Assembly (NCBI GenBank): GCA_043228905.1
Contig: JBHGNT010000013.1
Location: 17,112,001-17,176,000 of the forward strand
Source of the DNA: Azolla caroliniana
Taxonomy: Eukaryota > Polypodiophyta
Direction of reading: 5' to 3'
DNA: 64,000 nt
A model generated the notes under the pieces. The model was not told where the DNA came from. It did not search any database and was given only the letters and a program-made list of their open reading frames with translations. Shown one piece after another: positions 22,101-30,304 of the stretch. Position 1 is the stretch's first letter. Each line of letters opens with the position of its first letter. The translations under genes were made by a program, and so were the position numbers.

Positions 22101-24666
22101 AGGATTTATTCGACCCGTCAAAAAATCAACATGGCTGAGTCCGATAGTAGTAGTCCCGAAAAAGAATGGGAAAATTCGCGTATGTGTGGATTACAGAAAA
22201 TTGAATGCAGCGACAATTACGGATGCGTTTCCGTTGCCATTCACGGATGGGATATTAGATGCAGTAGCGGGACATGAAATTTATAGTTTCTTGGATGGGT
22301 TCAGTGGGTACAATCAAGTACGGATGAATCCGGAAGATCAGGAAAAGACAGCTTTCGTCACAGAATGGGGTGTCTTTGTGGCAGTAGTAATGATGTTCGG
22401 TTTAAAAACAGCTCCAGCTACATTTCAGCGGGTAATACAGGAAATATTCGGGGAATATATTCCAGCTTTCATGCAGGTGTTTTTAGATGATTTTGCAGTA
22501 TATAGTCAGAAAGCTGATCATTTTGAGCATTTACGGCTATGTTTAGAAAAATGTCGAAAAGGGCGTCTTAGCTTAAATCCAGCCAAATGCGCATTCGGAG
22601 TAATGAGTGGAACGTTACTTGGGCATATTGTCAGTCAAGAAGGGATTGCAGTGGACCCAGACAAAGTTAAAGCAATTATTGAGGCAACACCACCAACAAA
22701 TGCTAAAGCTCTAAGTAGATTTTTGGGTCAAATTCGGTGGCACAGTAGAATGATGAGATATCTAGCAGACATTGCTATTCCGTTACACACAGCAGTACAC
22801 AAAGTTCCTTTTATATGGACAAGTATAGAACAAGATGCATATGAATGTCTCAAGAAGATGCTGACGGAGGTTCCGGTAGTTCAACCACCGGACTGGAACA
22901 AACCATTTCATGTTTTCGTCGATGCGTCGGACATTGCCATAGGCAGTGCTTTAATGCAATTATCCGAACCAAACTGGTATAGGCCGGTATACTATGCCAG
23001 TAGGAAACTTTTGTCGGCCGAAAGAAACTATTCAACAACCGAAAGAGAAGCTTTGGGAATGATATATAGTGTGAACAAATTTCGACATTACCTTTTGGGT
23101 AAGAAATTTACATTTCATGTGGATCATTCGGCTCTACTATATCTAGTTTCCAAACAAGAATTGACAGGCAAGTTAGCCAGATGGACGTTATTGCTTCAAG
23201 AGTTTGAATTCGACATTATACATCGACCAGGAGCACAGCACGCGATTGCTGACTATCTCAGTCGGCTTGAGTCTGGAGAAGAAGCGGTTGGGGTTAAAGA
23301 TGATTTTCCAGATACTCAATTATTTCGGGTTGAGGCAGTAAAAGCACAAGAAGTGAATGAGGAAAAAGAGGATGAATGGATTTCCGAAATGACGATATTT
23401 CTATCAACAGGAATTCCGGCCGAACACATGTCGACAGATGAAAGAAAAAGAATTGCAGTACGAAGTCGGAATTTTTGTTTGTTTAATGACATGTTGTATC
23501 ATAAAGGAGCGGATGGAATATGGCGAAGGGCAGTACGGAAATTTGAAAAATCAGCCATATTAACAGAGTCACATTGTGGAATTGCTGGCGGTCATTACGC
23601 AGGAGAAGCAACAGCCAGAAAAATATGGAACAGCGGGTTATGGTGGCCAACGGTGATGAAAGATGCTAACGAATACTGTAAGAAATGCGATTTGTGTCAA
23701 AGAATGGGGCAACCAACCGAAAAGGATCGAATGCCTTTTCAACCGGTTTTACCTCTTGAGCCATTTCAGAAATGGGGCTTAGATTTTGTTGGCCCATTCA
23801 AACCAGTAGCTGCAAGAACCGGTAATCGATATATCATAATTGCGACTGACTATTGCACAAAATGGGTTGAAGCAAAAGCTCTCAGGGACAATATAGCAGC
23901 ATCCACAGCAAAATTCCTGTATGAAAATATATGGTGTCGATTCGGTTGCCCAATAGAATTGGTAAGCGATCAAGGCACTCATTTTATTAACAAGTTAATT
24001 AACGAATTAACCAATTACTATGCCGTAGTTCATAAGAAAAGTACGCCTTACTATCCCCAAGCTAATGGATTGGCAGAATCGACAAATAAAACAATTCAAA
24101 CAATTTTAAAGAAGATAGTGAATGAAAATCGTACTGATTGGGATCAAAAGTTAAATAGTGCATTATGGGCATATCGTACTTCGTACAAAACATCCATTAA
24201 ATCAACACCTTTCCGAATGGCATTCGGACTTGAAGCCGTTATGCCGATCGAATTTCAAATTCCGACACTTCGTATCCAAGCGACGAATAAGTTAAATGAA
24301 ATAGAATCGGAGCAGATACGCAAAGAGGCTTTATTAGTATTAGAAGAAGAACGGATTCAATCAATGTCAGCACTAGAACACAAGCAGAGACAAATCAAGG
24401 CATTCGTAAATCGACATCGAAGGAAATCGGAAGAGCAATTCGAAATTGGGAAACCAGTATTGGTATTCCAGACGAGAATGGGACTTATGCCTGGGAAACT
24501 CCGGTATAGATGGACAGGTCCAGTATGGATAATTAATAGTAAAAATGGTACGTATCAGCTGGGATCATTAACCGGAGAGGTTTTACCGAAATGGGTAAAT
24601 GGATTCCGGCTTAAACCGTATTTGGGAGATATGCCGGTAAATCCGTTTATTCAAACGGAAGAGTAA
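19174..24666 (+). CDS. G3 Gag-Pol polyprotein
   Basis: A single 1830-residue frame without a gag-pol frameshift encodes all the proteins needed for reverse transcription and integration. In order: a retrotransposon Gag domain (about residues 60-235); two adjacent CCHC knuckles from residue 264 (CTTCLNTGHSAIEC and CTICHSKLHSVEQC); a Q/N/P/F-rich tract of about 190 residues (310-502); and a third knuckle at about 516 (CYICRQLGHYANQC). Protease has IIDGGSG (D684). RT has CVDYRKLN and FLDD (about 1103). RNase H has FVDASD (about 1249). Integrase has an HHCC region at about 1467-1512, catalytic D1537, D1599 and E1635, and a C-terminal GKLRYRWTGP module. Every key residue I can check is present, so it could be active. 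The start is the first ATG after the primer-binding site. Confidence 0.95.
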   Translation: MSYEEEAPVCCKRPRTRSVTKVVQQAFIAQEQPESSTKWSKLPDLSDQLPSDEKQTEEVSFYDIWDDMPYTYSKFREGTDAEAHVRDFLTTWEINHGAQRLSADAEDKSKIVEFVLSLDGYSANWFAQNGLQGFPSFEVLTSKFLQLFHQQIPQKDLIAQFYALYQEKNETVSQFVIRFQNLQLQISRPIPDKELKEVFLEAVKEPLRTTLKVFDFRNQTIEQVIDKAIEMGRPPVNVQSMDMSALHSTLPTIEELQFRQAVQCTTCLNTGHSAIECTLRTHCTICHSKLHSVEQCEYNLLNKTTASVRQIFTDNGYQNNTNLFNGYQNNNFSQNQQNVQQNPVLQPNQIFSQQNMQTTQVTQAFQPGFAQSNPPFVQNPNQYFQQNNQSFQQGNPPFQGFQQNCPNVQPNSTFQPNPAFQPGNMTFQHNTQTVPQNNQMFQQSNFPPNQEFGIPHNVAQPNDNTEQFRQNRYKNKRFYKPKATRQYQQNPSGNEEQQFNNGQFAHGETSATFVPTCYICRQLGHYANQCPVKGKGPAVNMVIPEVQQVMTRSKSKQSEWEIQEEVQKAAKEWVDEANQSNVNRMLQDNNIDHHIVVQQSLGNKEQEETWKLLADCQVSLPLTGLLKLVPRFTEKVAALIAYKGSEQIAVHYNQPSNNPSIMDEQNPSIKVILYGQEIGNVIIDGGSGVNVINKTTCEKLGITEWEACPFWLRMADTSTVRPIGLLRQLDVIIGGHSFQISAVILQLETQGAYPLLLGRPWLKTANIKQNWKQNVLTFRKGKTKVRIPTHNKVTTSKQSLPVHAEAVNMMEGLDEEEESQYFNDNQKIIPLFEVDILQALTPYVDSHEEVPIDEQTMKEIRMQQEATDKEMKVSQRVQASALEEIDLAGVQDAERKTVLIARDLAENDKRTLTTLLLQYKDVFAWSFDDMKGLDPAFCQHQINLHKDAKPVQQRRYRLNPNYAIKVKEEIDKLLKVGFIRPVKKSTWLSPIVVVPKKNGKIRVCVDYRKLNAATITDAFPLPFTDGILDAVAGHEIYSFLDGFSGYNQVRMNPEDQEKTAFVTEWGVFVAVVMMFGLKTAPATFQRVIQEIFGEYIPAFMQVFLDDFAVYSQKADHFEHLRLCLEKCRKGRLSLNPAKCAFGVMSGTLLGHIVSQEGIAVDPDKVKAIIEATPPTNAKALSRFLGQIRWHSRMMRYLADIAIPLHTAVHKVPFIWTSIEQDAYECLKKMLTEVPVVQPPDWNKPFHVFVDASDIAIGSALMQLSEPNWYRPVYYASRKLLSAERNYSTTEREALGMIYSVNKFRHYLLGKKFTFHVDHSALLYLVSKQELTGKLARWTLLLQEFEFDIIHRPGAQHAIADYLSRLESGEEAVGVKDDFPDTQLFRVEAVKAQEVNEEKEDEWISEMTIFLSTGIPAEHMSTDERKRIAVRSRNFCLFNDMLYHKGADGIWRRAVRKFEKSAILTESHCGIAGGHYAGEATARKIWNSGLWWPTVMKDANEYCKKCDLCQRMGQPTEKDRMPFQPVLPLEPFQKWGLDFVGPFKPVAARTGNRYIIIATDYCTKWVEAKALRDNIAASTAKFLYENIWCRFGCPIELVSDQGTHFINKLINELTNYYAVVHKKSTPYYPQANGLAESTNKTIQTILKKIVNENRTDWDQKLNSALWAYRTSYKTSIKSTPFRMAFGLEAVMPIEFQIPTLRIQATNKLNEIESEQIRKEALLVLEEERIQSMSALEHKQRQIKAFVNRHRRKSEEQFEIGKPVLVFQTRMGLMPGKLRYRWTGPVWIINSKNGTYQLGSLTGEVLPKWVNGFRLKPYLGDMPVNPFIQTEE

Positions 24667-24885
24667 AAAAAAAAAAAAAATTTAAAAAAAAAAATTAAAA
24701 AAAAACTAACTAACTCACTCAATAGTTCTTGTCAAATGCAGAAATACAATCTTGCCATAACAGTCTGGATCGACTATAAATAGAAAGAGGAATTGCATGA
24801 TTATTAGTAAGTAGTACAACCACTACACGTAGAGTGAATACTAATTAATTCCTACATTAATAGCAATTACTATTCTTTAGTCATC
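24667..24885 (+). promoter_or_regulatory. A-rich spacer with TATA box between the two G3 ORFs
   Basis: Directly after the gag-pol stop lie three A runs (24665-24710). A clear TATA box, TATAAATA, stands at 24775-24782, about 104 nt before the ATG of the second ORF. G2 also has an A run after its integrase end (28429-28446 on the minus strand). The spacer may hold a separate promoter for ORF2; this is inferred from the motif only. Confidence 0.5.
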
Positions 24886-27558
24886 ATGCATAAGTTAATA
24901 TCTTTAAAGCATATTTCTGTATCGTCTGTGTCGCCAAAACAACAGAAACGAGTGCAGATATCGAAACAGTCTGAGCCTTCGTGCCCTAGTTCGCCCAAAC
25001 TCTGTTTTTCTGATTTTCATCGCTACAGAAGCTGTGCAGATCTCCAACCGTCATCGACAAGTGATTCAGAACAAGCAAACACAGAAGTCATGCCGATTCC
25101 TGTGTCTGAAGAACTGCGATTGTGGCTTCATGAGAGAAACTTACAAGGTTTCATCAAAGTAGTAGAAGCGGAACCTCATCCGTAGGCGGAAGAATTGGTA
25201 CAACAAATAGACATCACCAAAATCACCACAAAGAAAATACGAAATGCATTACAGATGCCAAGAGGAGGCTTTGAGGCAGTTAAAAAACCTTCATCAAAAG
25301 CACTCCAATCGTATTTCGGGGAATACTCACCCTCAGCAAAAGCATATCAGACTTATGGAGGTCGGGATGAGTTTTTCCATGAAGTGGCTAGATTTTTATT
25401 AGAGGTGGGATTTGTCAGTCCTCGTTTTTATTGTATGCCGAAAAAAAGGGCTGGGTTTATCATAGCCGCATACGAAAAAGAGGATTTCAACTGGCCACTA
25501 TTGTCGGGGGAAGCTCTGAGAGAGCAGCTACAAGGGGTAAAAACAGGAAAACCGATGAAGCAAATTTTTGGTCGTTGGATATCGGTATTGTTTCCGATTC
25601 AAGAATCGGAAACTCCTGTTCAGTCAAGAAGACCACCGATAGTACAAGCACCGCGAAGACACCGACAGGTAGTACATGAAGAATGGATAGAGGAAGAATT
25701 GGCACATGCCGATAATATACAAACGAATATGCCTCAATCGGAACCACCAAGACCAGAGAATTCCGAAAACAGGCAACCAGTAGCCGAACAAGAAACAGTT
25801 GACAATTTGATAAACAAGCAACAGCCGACAGAAAATCGACAACAAGCAGAGAAGATGCGACAAAGGACAAGGATTAAACAAAAGGCTAATCGGCAATTCC
25901 AACCAGAAAACAGTGAGGGGTCAGCACCGAAAAGGCAACGCACAAAGGAAAATTCGAATACGCCTGTAGTAACAGAAGTAATAAAACCAGGGAATGAAAG
26001 CGTTTCGACACAACCTCAACAAGGACAATCTTCAAAAGTAGCAATTCGGGAAGCACATGGGTACTTGGATATTCCACCAGCAGCACATGAATTAGCTGCC
26101 ATTTTACAGTTCGGAACTTCATACGAACTGGTTGAATGGTTGGCTAAAAGACTGACAGAAGTATCAGAACGGCTGGCTCAAGAACATAATGACCGAATAA
26201 TGATACAGAAAGCCTTACGAGGAGTGTTGGAACCTCAAGAAAAAGCAGAGATAGAGAAAATCGGCCGGAAAAGAAGTGCACAGAATAGAGGGGAGGCTAT
26301 TGAAATGCCACCATTACATGAAGCACTGGTCGAAATTCATAAAGAATATGAAACGGCACGCAAAGCAGCCAGTGATATGGCTGAAAGATACAAAAGTGTA
26401 TCAGCATCGGCGGAGGTGCTGAAACATCAGTTTTGTAACATACAGGCAGAAAATAAAGAACTAAAAGAAAGTCTAAACAAATGGGAAACACAGGCACGGC
26501 TTATGGTGTCGGAGTCAGAATGGCAGCAGAAATTGGAGGACGCTGAGAAAGCACGTCAAGCAGAAACAACAAGGGCCAACAATGCTGTATTTCGAACTAC
26601 AGAATTAGAAAAACAAATAGAAACCATTCAGAATGGTCAATACAAAGTTCTCGAAGAAAAAAATCAATTAATAAACGAATTACAGAAAAATCTAGAAGAA
26701 GCTAAGACGGCCAATCATACATATACCGAACAAATTGAAGAATTTGAAAGGTATATAGTGTCACAGGAAAGTCAATTGACAGAAAAAGAGCGGAGTCTTG
26801 AAGAAGTCAACAGAAGAATTACGGAACAGCAGGAGGAATGGAGCAAAGAGAAATCGGCATTCGAACAACAACTGGACGAAATTCGGAAGATATCGGAACA
26901 AAGACGGCTGGACATATATGTAGTCGAATCCAAACTAATGCGAGCTGAAAGTGAGAACCGAACCACTATTACGGATTTACGGAAAGAGTTGCAAACCGCC
27001 CAATACGTCGCAAGCATCACTAGGGACAAAGTGCAGCACATCATAGGGAAACATCGAAACCTAGCAAAGAAAATGATTGATGAATCCCTTGCGCAAGGAT
27101 GGAAGTTATGGACGGCACAAGTGGCGGAATTACAGTTATTGCGTGCCGACAAAAATAACCGTCAGGTCCAAGGTGCAGGTTTTTTTAAAATGGCACAAAA
27201 GGATATTGACAATATCCAAGAGGATATCATGAAAGATATGGACGAAATTGCGGCATTTTACAGAGAAGAAATTCAACGTATTATGCAAGAATTCGACAAA
27301 AATGATATAGGCACTTCCGTCCAGTTGGATAAAATCGAAGCCGAAAGAACCAGCAAGACTCCTGGTCTTCAAGCTCCCGGAAGAAGTGAACCAGAGCAGC
27401 CAACCGAATCACAACATTCAAAACCTGCTCCGAATGACGACTGTGACACAGATGAAGATGAAGATGAAGAGGAAGATATAGGTGGAATACATCCAAGGCC
27501 AGAAGAGCCTTCGATTTTTGATATTCTGAACGATTCGGATGAAGAGCTACAGGAATAG
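24886..27558 (+). CDS. G3 second ORF, coiled-coil protein of unknown function, one in-frame TAG
   Basis: The frame spans 891 codons with a TAG at codon 100 (25183-25185). Homology to G2 continues across the stop: the SEELRLWLHERNLQGF segment before it aligns with G2, and so does the QQIDITKI segment after it. An N-terminal block has YFGEYSPSAKAYQTYGG and NWPLLSGEALREQL (about codons 143-215). A basic, Q-rich middle follows, then SYELVEWLAKRL (about 411), a long coiled coil (about 485-750) and the motif AELQLLRADKNNRQ (about 748). The tail is strongly acidic and ends with SIFDILNDSDEE. It lies where env would be, but no signal peptide or membrane segment is visible. Homologous frames occur in G2 and G4. 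It may be a Gag-like or host-interaction accessory protein; the function is unknown. Confidence 0.8.
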
Positions 27559-27560
27559 GC

Positions 27561-27602
27561 GTGGGTTCGCTGGACAAGGTCCTGGCCCACGGACGTGCCA
27601 AG
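27561..27602 (+). promoter_or_regulatory. Conserved structured block before the G3 3' LTR
   Basis: GTGGGTTCG, then the hairpin GGAC-AAG-GTCC, then CCCAC (which can pair with GTGGG), then GGACGTGCCA and AG, followed by the LTR at 27603. GGACGTGCCA is complementary at 9 of 10 positions to the element's own primer-binding site (19126-19135). There is no polypurine tract. The block resembles a tRNA T-arm and acceptor 3' strand ending in CCA. See the findings. Confidence 0.75.
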
Positions 27603-28058
27603 TGTTACCCGGACCCGGACAGTCAATTTTACCGAACAAGTGGGAAAGCGTCGAAAACGGAGTCGGTTCGGATCGACTGTTCGGATCAATGACTCAGCAG
27701 TAAACGAAGAGAACTAAGTTAGTTAGATAATTTTGTAATTCTTGATAGTAAGTAGGAATAGTTCTTGATGAGAAAAGACCTTCGGTATACCTATAAAAGG
27801 GAACCGAAGGCATTGTAAGAAAGGTCGTTTTATTTAGTAATATAAGTTTAAGTTAGGAATATCCTGTATGGATTTTGTGTTCTTCCTATTGTCTATGTTG
27901 TTAAGTGCAAGCTTCCTAATTTATAACTAAGTAACGATCACGGTAATTACCGATTAATATAGTATAATTCCGTTCGTAAAACACAATTCCTTGTAGAACG
28001 TTGAGTAGCGACGTTCACTCTTCTGCATCGGTAGTAGTTAGTAATTAGCCGATTAACA
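27603..28058 (+). repeat. G3 3' LTR
   Basis: It begins TGTTACCCGG and ends GATTAACA, followed by the target duplication GCCAT. The TATA box is at 27792-27798. It differs from the 5' LTR by two C/T changes. Confidence 0.95.
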
Positions 28059-28471
28059 GCCATGTCTTGGCGGCTTCCGACAGCGTCTGCTGGTCCATGT
28101 CTGTGTCGAGGTCGGATGGCGGTGGCGAGGTTGGATGGTGATGAGAGTGAGGTTAAGACAGAGAGAGTTCAGAAGGCGGGGGTTCTCTGTGCGCAGGTTC
28201 TCGTCTGATGATCTTGCAGCGTCTTGGTGCTTCTGTGCTCCTGGGTTCGCGAAAGTAGAGGGTCTCTACGCGCAGTGGTTTTTGTTTGTGCATTCTAGCG
28301 CCTTTTTCGAGTGTGTGCATGTCGCGTACTTAAAATAGCATTATGTCCTGTGGTGGCGCTTTAAATGCCCACTACGTACCTTTTCACTCCTTGCTCTTTC
28401 ATCCATTCATTCCTCGCTTTTGCATGATTGTTTTTTTTTTTTTTTTCGTTATTATTATTATTAGTGTGACG
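28059..28471 (-). other. G2 second-ORF start and ORF1-ORF2 spacer
   Basis: On the minus strand the first 13 codons of the G2 second ORF run from an ATG at 28098 down to the G3 insertion site. The remaining part (28099-28471) is non-coding and contains a 16-nt A run (minus strand, 28429-28446) after the integrase end. It thus has the same layout as the G3 spacer. Confidence 0.65.
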
Positions 28472-29020
28472 TCACTTGTCCGTTGGTCCTCTCAGACCCT
28501 TACCGGCCTCATTCTCTCCGGTTCCCGGCTTGCCGTCTCTGCCGTCTTCGTGGTTGCCGTCGGTCCTTTGCTCAAACGGGTTCTTAGGCATCGGTCCTCT
28601 ATATGCCTTTAACCGGAATCCGTTGACCCATTTGCCTAGCACTTCGCCAGCAAGTGTCCCTAACTGGTAGGACCCATTATACTCCCGTGTTAGCCAATAT
28701 GGTCCGGTCCATCTAAACCTTAGTTTACCCGGCATCTTGCCCATTCGGGTTTGGAATACTAACACCGGTTTGCCGATTGCGAACATTTTTTCGTTACCTT
28801 TCTTGTGCCGGTCGACGAATGCTTTCCGTCGCCGTTGCTCCAATTCTAAATGTAGGATGCTGGCCAACCGTTGTTCCTCGAGCTCACACAGCGTTGTCAA
28901 CCTTATTGTCTCCGACTCCTTCTCGTTCAGCTGTTCTCGTAGCTGGATCCGTAAGCTAGGTACTTGGAATTCTACTGGCATGACCACCTCGAGTCCGAAC
29001 ACCGTGGTCGCCAAAAACTG
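28472..29020 (-). pseudogene. G2 integrase C-terminus fused to the leader
   Basis: A 180-residue minus-strand frame encodes only the end of integrase: TTVFGLEVVMPVEFQVPSLR, then PVLVFQTRMGKMPGKLRFRW and WVNGFRLKAY. It aligns with the last part of G3 Gag-Pol. It begins almost at the 5' LTR: after LTR...AACA come only CAGTTTTTGGC and then integrase sequence. So gag to mid-integrase was deleted, with a joint inside the primer-binding-site region. Confidence 0.85.
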
Positions 29021-29456
29021 TGTTAACTCTTCGGGCCGGACAATGGCCTAACACAGGGTGTCTACGGGAGACACTTCACCAAAGGGTGTTACGGCAACCG
29101 GATTAGACTTCAACGCTTAATCCTACTTGGTTAAGTTACTTATTATGATCGTCTTTCATAACACACGTGTAAGATATAACAATTAAGACAGAACGGCAAT
29201 TAACACAGAAAGATAACAACGCTTAAGCTTTCATTAATTAACCGCTAACTATTACATTGTATCCGGGCCTTTAAATAGGTTTCCGGTCTGTATTACAAAA
29301 CGGTGCCATCCGCACCTGTTCGGGATCGGTCCGGATCCGGAACGGCATACCGTTTCTGGTCCGTCCATCCACACTCATAGCGTAATTACAACCACATTCC
29401 TACTACTTAATTAGCTCTCCATTTCCCACTCTGGACTCCTTTGCCGGCCGGTAACA
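29021..29456 (-). repeat. G2 5' LTR
   Basis: It runs from TGTTAACTCTTCGG to GGCCGGTAACA on the plus strand, followed by the duplication CTGTA. It is 436 bp long, identical in length to the 3' copy. Confidence 0.95.
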
Positions 29457-29659
29457 CTGTACATGTGTGGGGTTTTTCAGGAGCGTCCAGCCTATTGCGT
29501 CCCCACGCCTTGATAGCCCTCTCTAAAAATCCCCTTGGCTTTCGCCGCCGAGGGTCTCGCGGTTACGCTCATGGTTCGGTCGTACCGTCAGAAACTGAAC
29601 GGAATGACGCCCATCCTGGCTTTTGACTCGGGCATACGCCGAACCGTTGTCCATCACCT
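29457..29659 (-). pseudogene. G1 protease-RT linker fragment
   Basis: This G1 DNA lies between the G2 and S2 insertions. It aligns inversely with G0 at about 5000-5190, sharing the 'acatgtgtgggg' region and the GVI-like segment after the protease. No intact frame. Confidence 0.65.
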
Positions 29660-30304
29660 TGTTGGGAAACAGGTTCCTCCGGATGGGAAGGAAGAAGAAC
29701 AGTGCCGGATGGTGCAGGCCCGATATGAACCGGATGAGGAGTACCCAGCTACGGAGAGCCGGATGGTGCAGACCCGGTATGAACCGGATGAGGAGTACCC
29801 GGCTACGGAGAGCCGGATGGTATAGACCCGGTGAGAACCGGATGAAGAGACATATTCGTAAATATGTTTCTGAGAGCCCATCGAGGCTACATTTGTAAAT
29901 AGCCGAAAAGTCATATTAGTATAAATATGACTTAGGGCAAACTTTTAGTAACTATTGTTGTTGTCATTCTTTCTTGTTGGTGCAAGAAGAAGAGAGAGTA
30001 CGTAACGTTGTACAGTGAGAGAGAGAGAAAGAGGTCGTCGCCTCTGTTGTAACCGCCGCCTGTGGCGAAGATTTGTGAGCACGAGGTCGGTGCCTCTGTG
30101 AACTCACTGTTGTATATTCCTACATAGTGACAGTTTGCAGCCTGTGGGCTGCCGTGGTTTTTCCCCTAGTTTGGGGTTTTCCACGTAAACCTCTTGTGTA
30201 TTCTCTCCTTCTTTGTGTCGCGTTTTATTTCCCGTTTTTCTGTGTATCATTCTAAGCTCGGTTGTGGCCGAGCGTTGCGCATAAGGAGCATCGGGTTCCT
30301 GTCA
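29660..30304 (+). repeat. S2: solo copia LTR
   Basis: It is a 645-bp LTR from TGTTGGGAAAC to TTCCTGTCA, flanked by a perfect duplication CACCT (29655-29659 and 30305-30309), with no internal domain. It is related to S3 (47215-48034) and to the C3 LTRs. It carries about two copies of a 54-bp minisatellite (about 29700-29835) and the CGTGG...CCACG hairpin (30153-30185). It arose by LTR-LTR recombination of a Tork-like copia inside G1. Confidence 0.9.

Larger units (their letters stand above)
18659..28058 (+). mobile_element. G3: young, near-intact gypsy retrotransposon with a second ORF
   Basis: This 9.4-kb element has two 456-bp LTRs that differ at only two positions (near 18926 and 18932) and a perfect target duplication GCCAT (18654-18658 and 28059-28063). 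It contains an uninterrupted 1830-codon gag-pol, an A-rich intergenic tract, and a second long ORF with one in-frame TAG. A conserved block precedes the 3' LTR. It is the most recent insertion recognised here and the deepest in the nest (inside G2, inside G1, inside G0). RT and integrase place it with non-chromodomain plant gypsy elements (Tat/Athila side); I cannot assign a named lineage. Confidence 0.95.
15453..29456 (-). mobile_element. G2: gypsy deletion derivative, split by G3
   Basis: It is bounded by two 436-bp LTRs (15453-15888 and 29021-29456) and a perfect target duplication CTGTA (15448-15452 and 29457-29461). The LTRs differ at about 9 positions. Without G3 the interior is only about 3.7 kb. 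On the minus strand it holds the C-terminal end of integrase right after the 5' LTR and then the second ORF; gag, protease, RT, RNase H and most of integrase are absent. It is therefore non-autonomous, or was reduced after insertion. G3 inserted in its second ORF. Confidence 0.9.

Noticed and set aside
24886-27558. Reading the second ORF of G3 as an envelope gene
   Set aside because: It has no signal peptide, no transmembrane segment, no cysteine-rich ectodomain, and a long coiled coil with an acidic tail instead.
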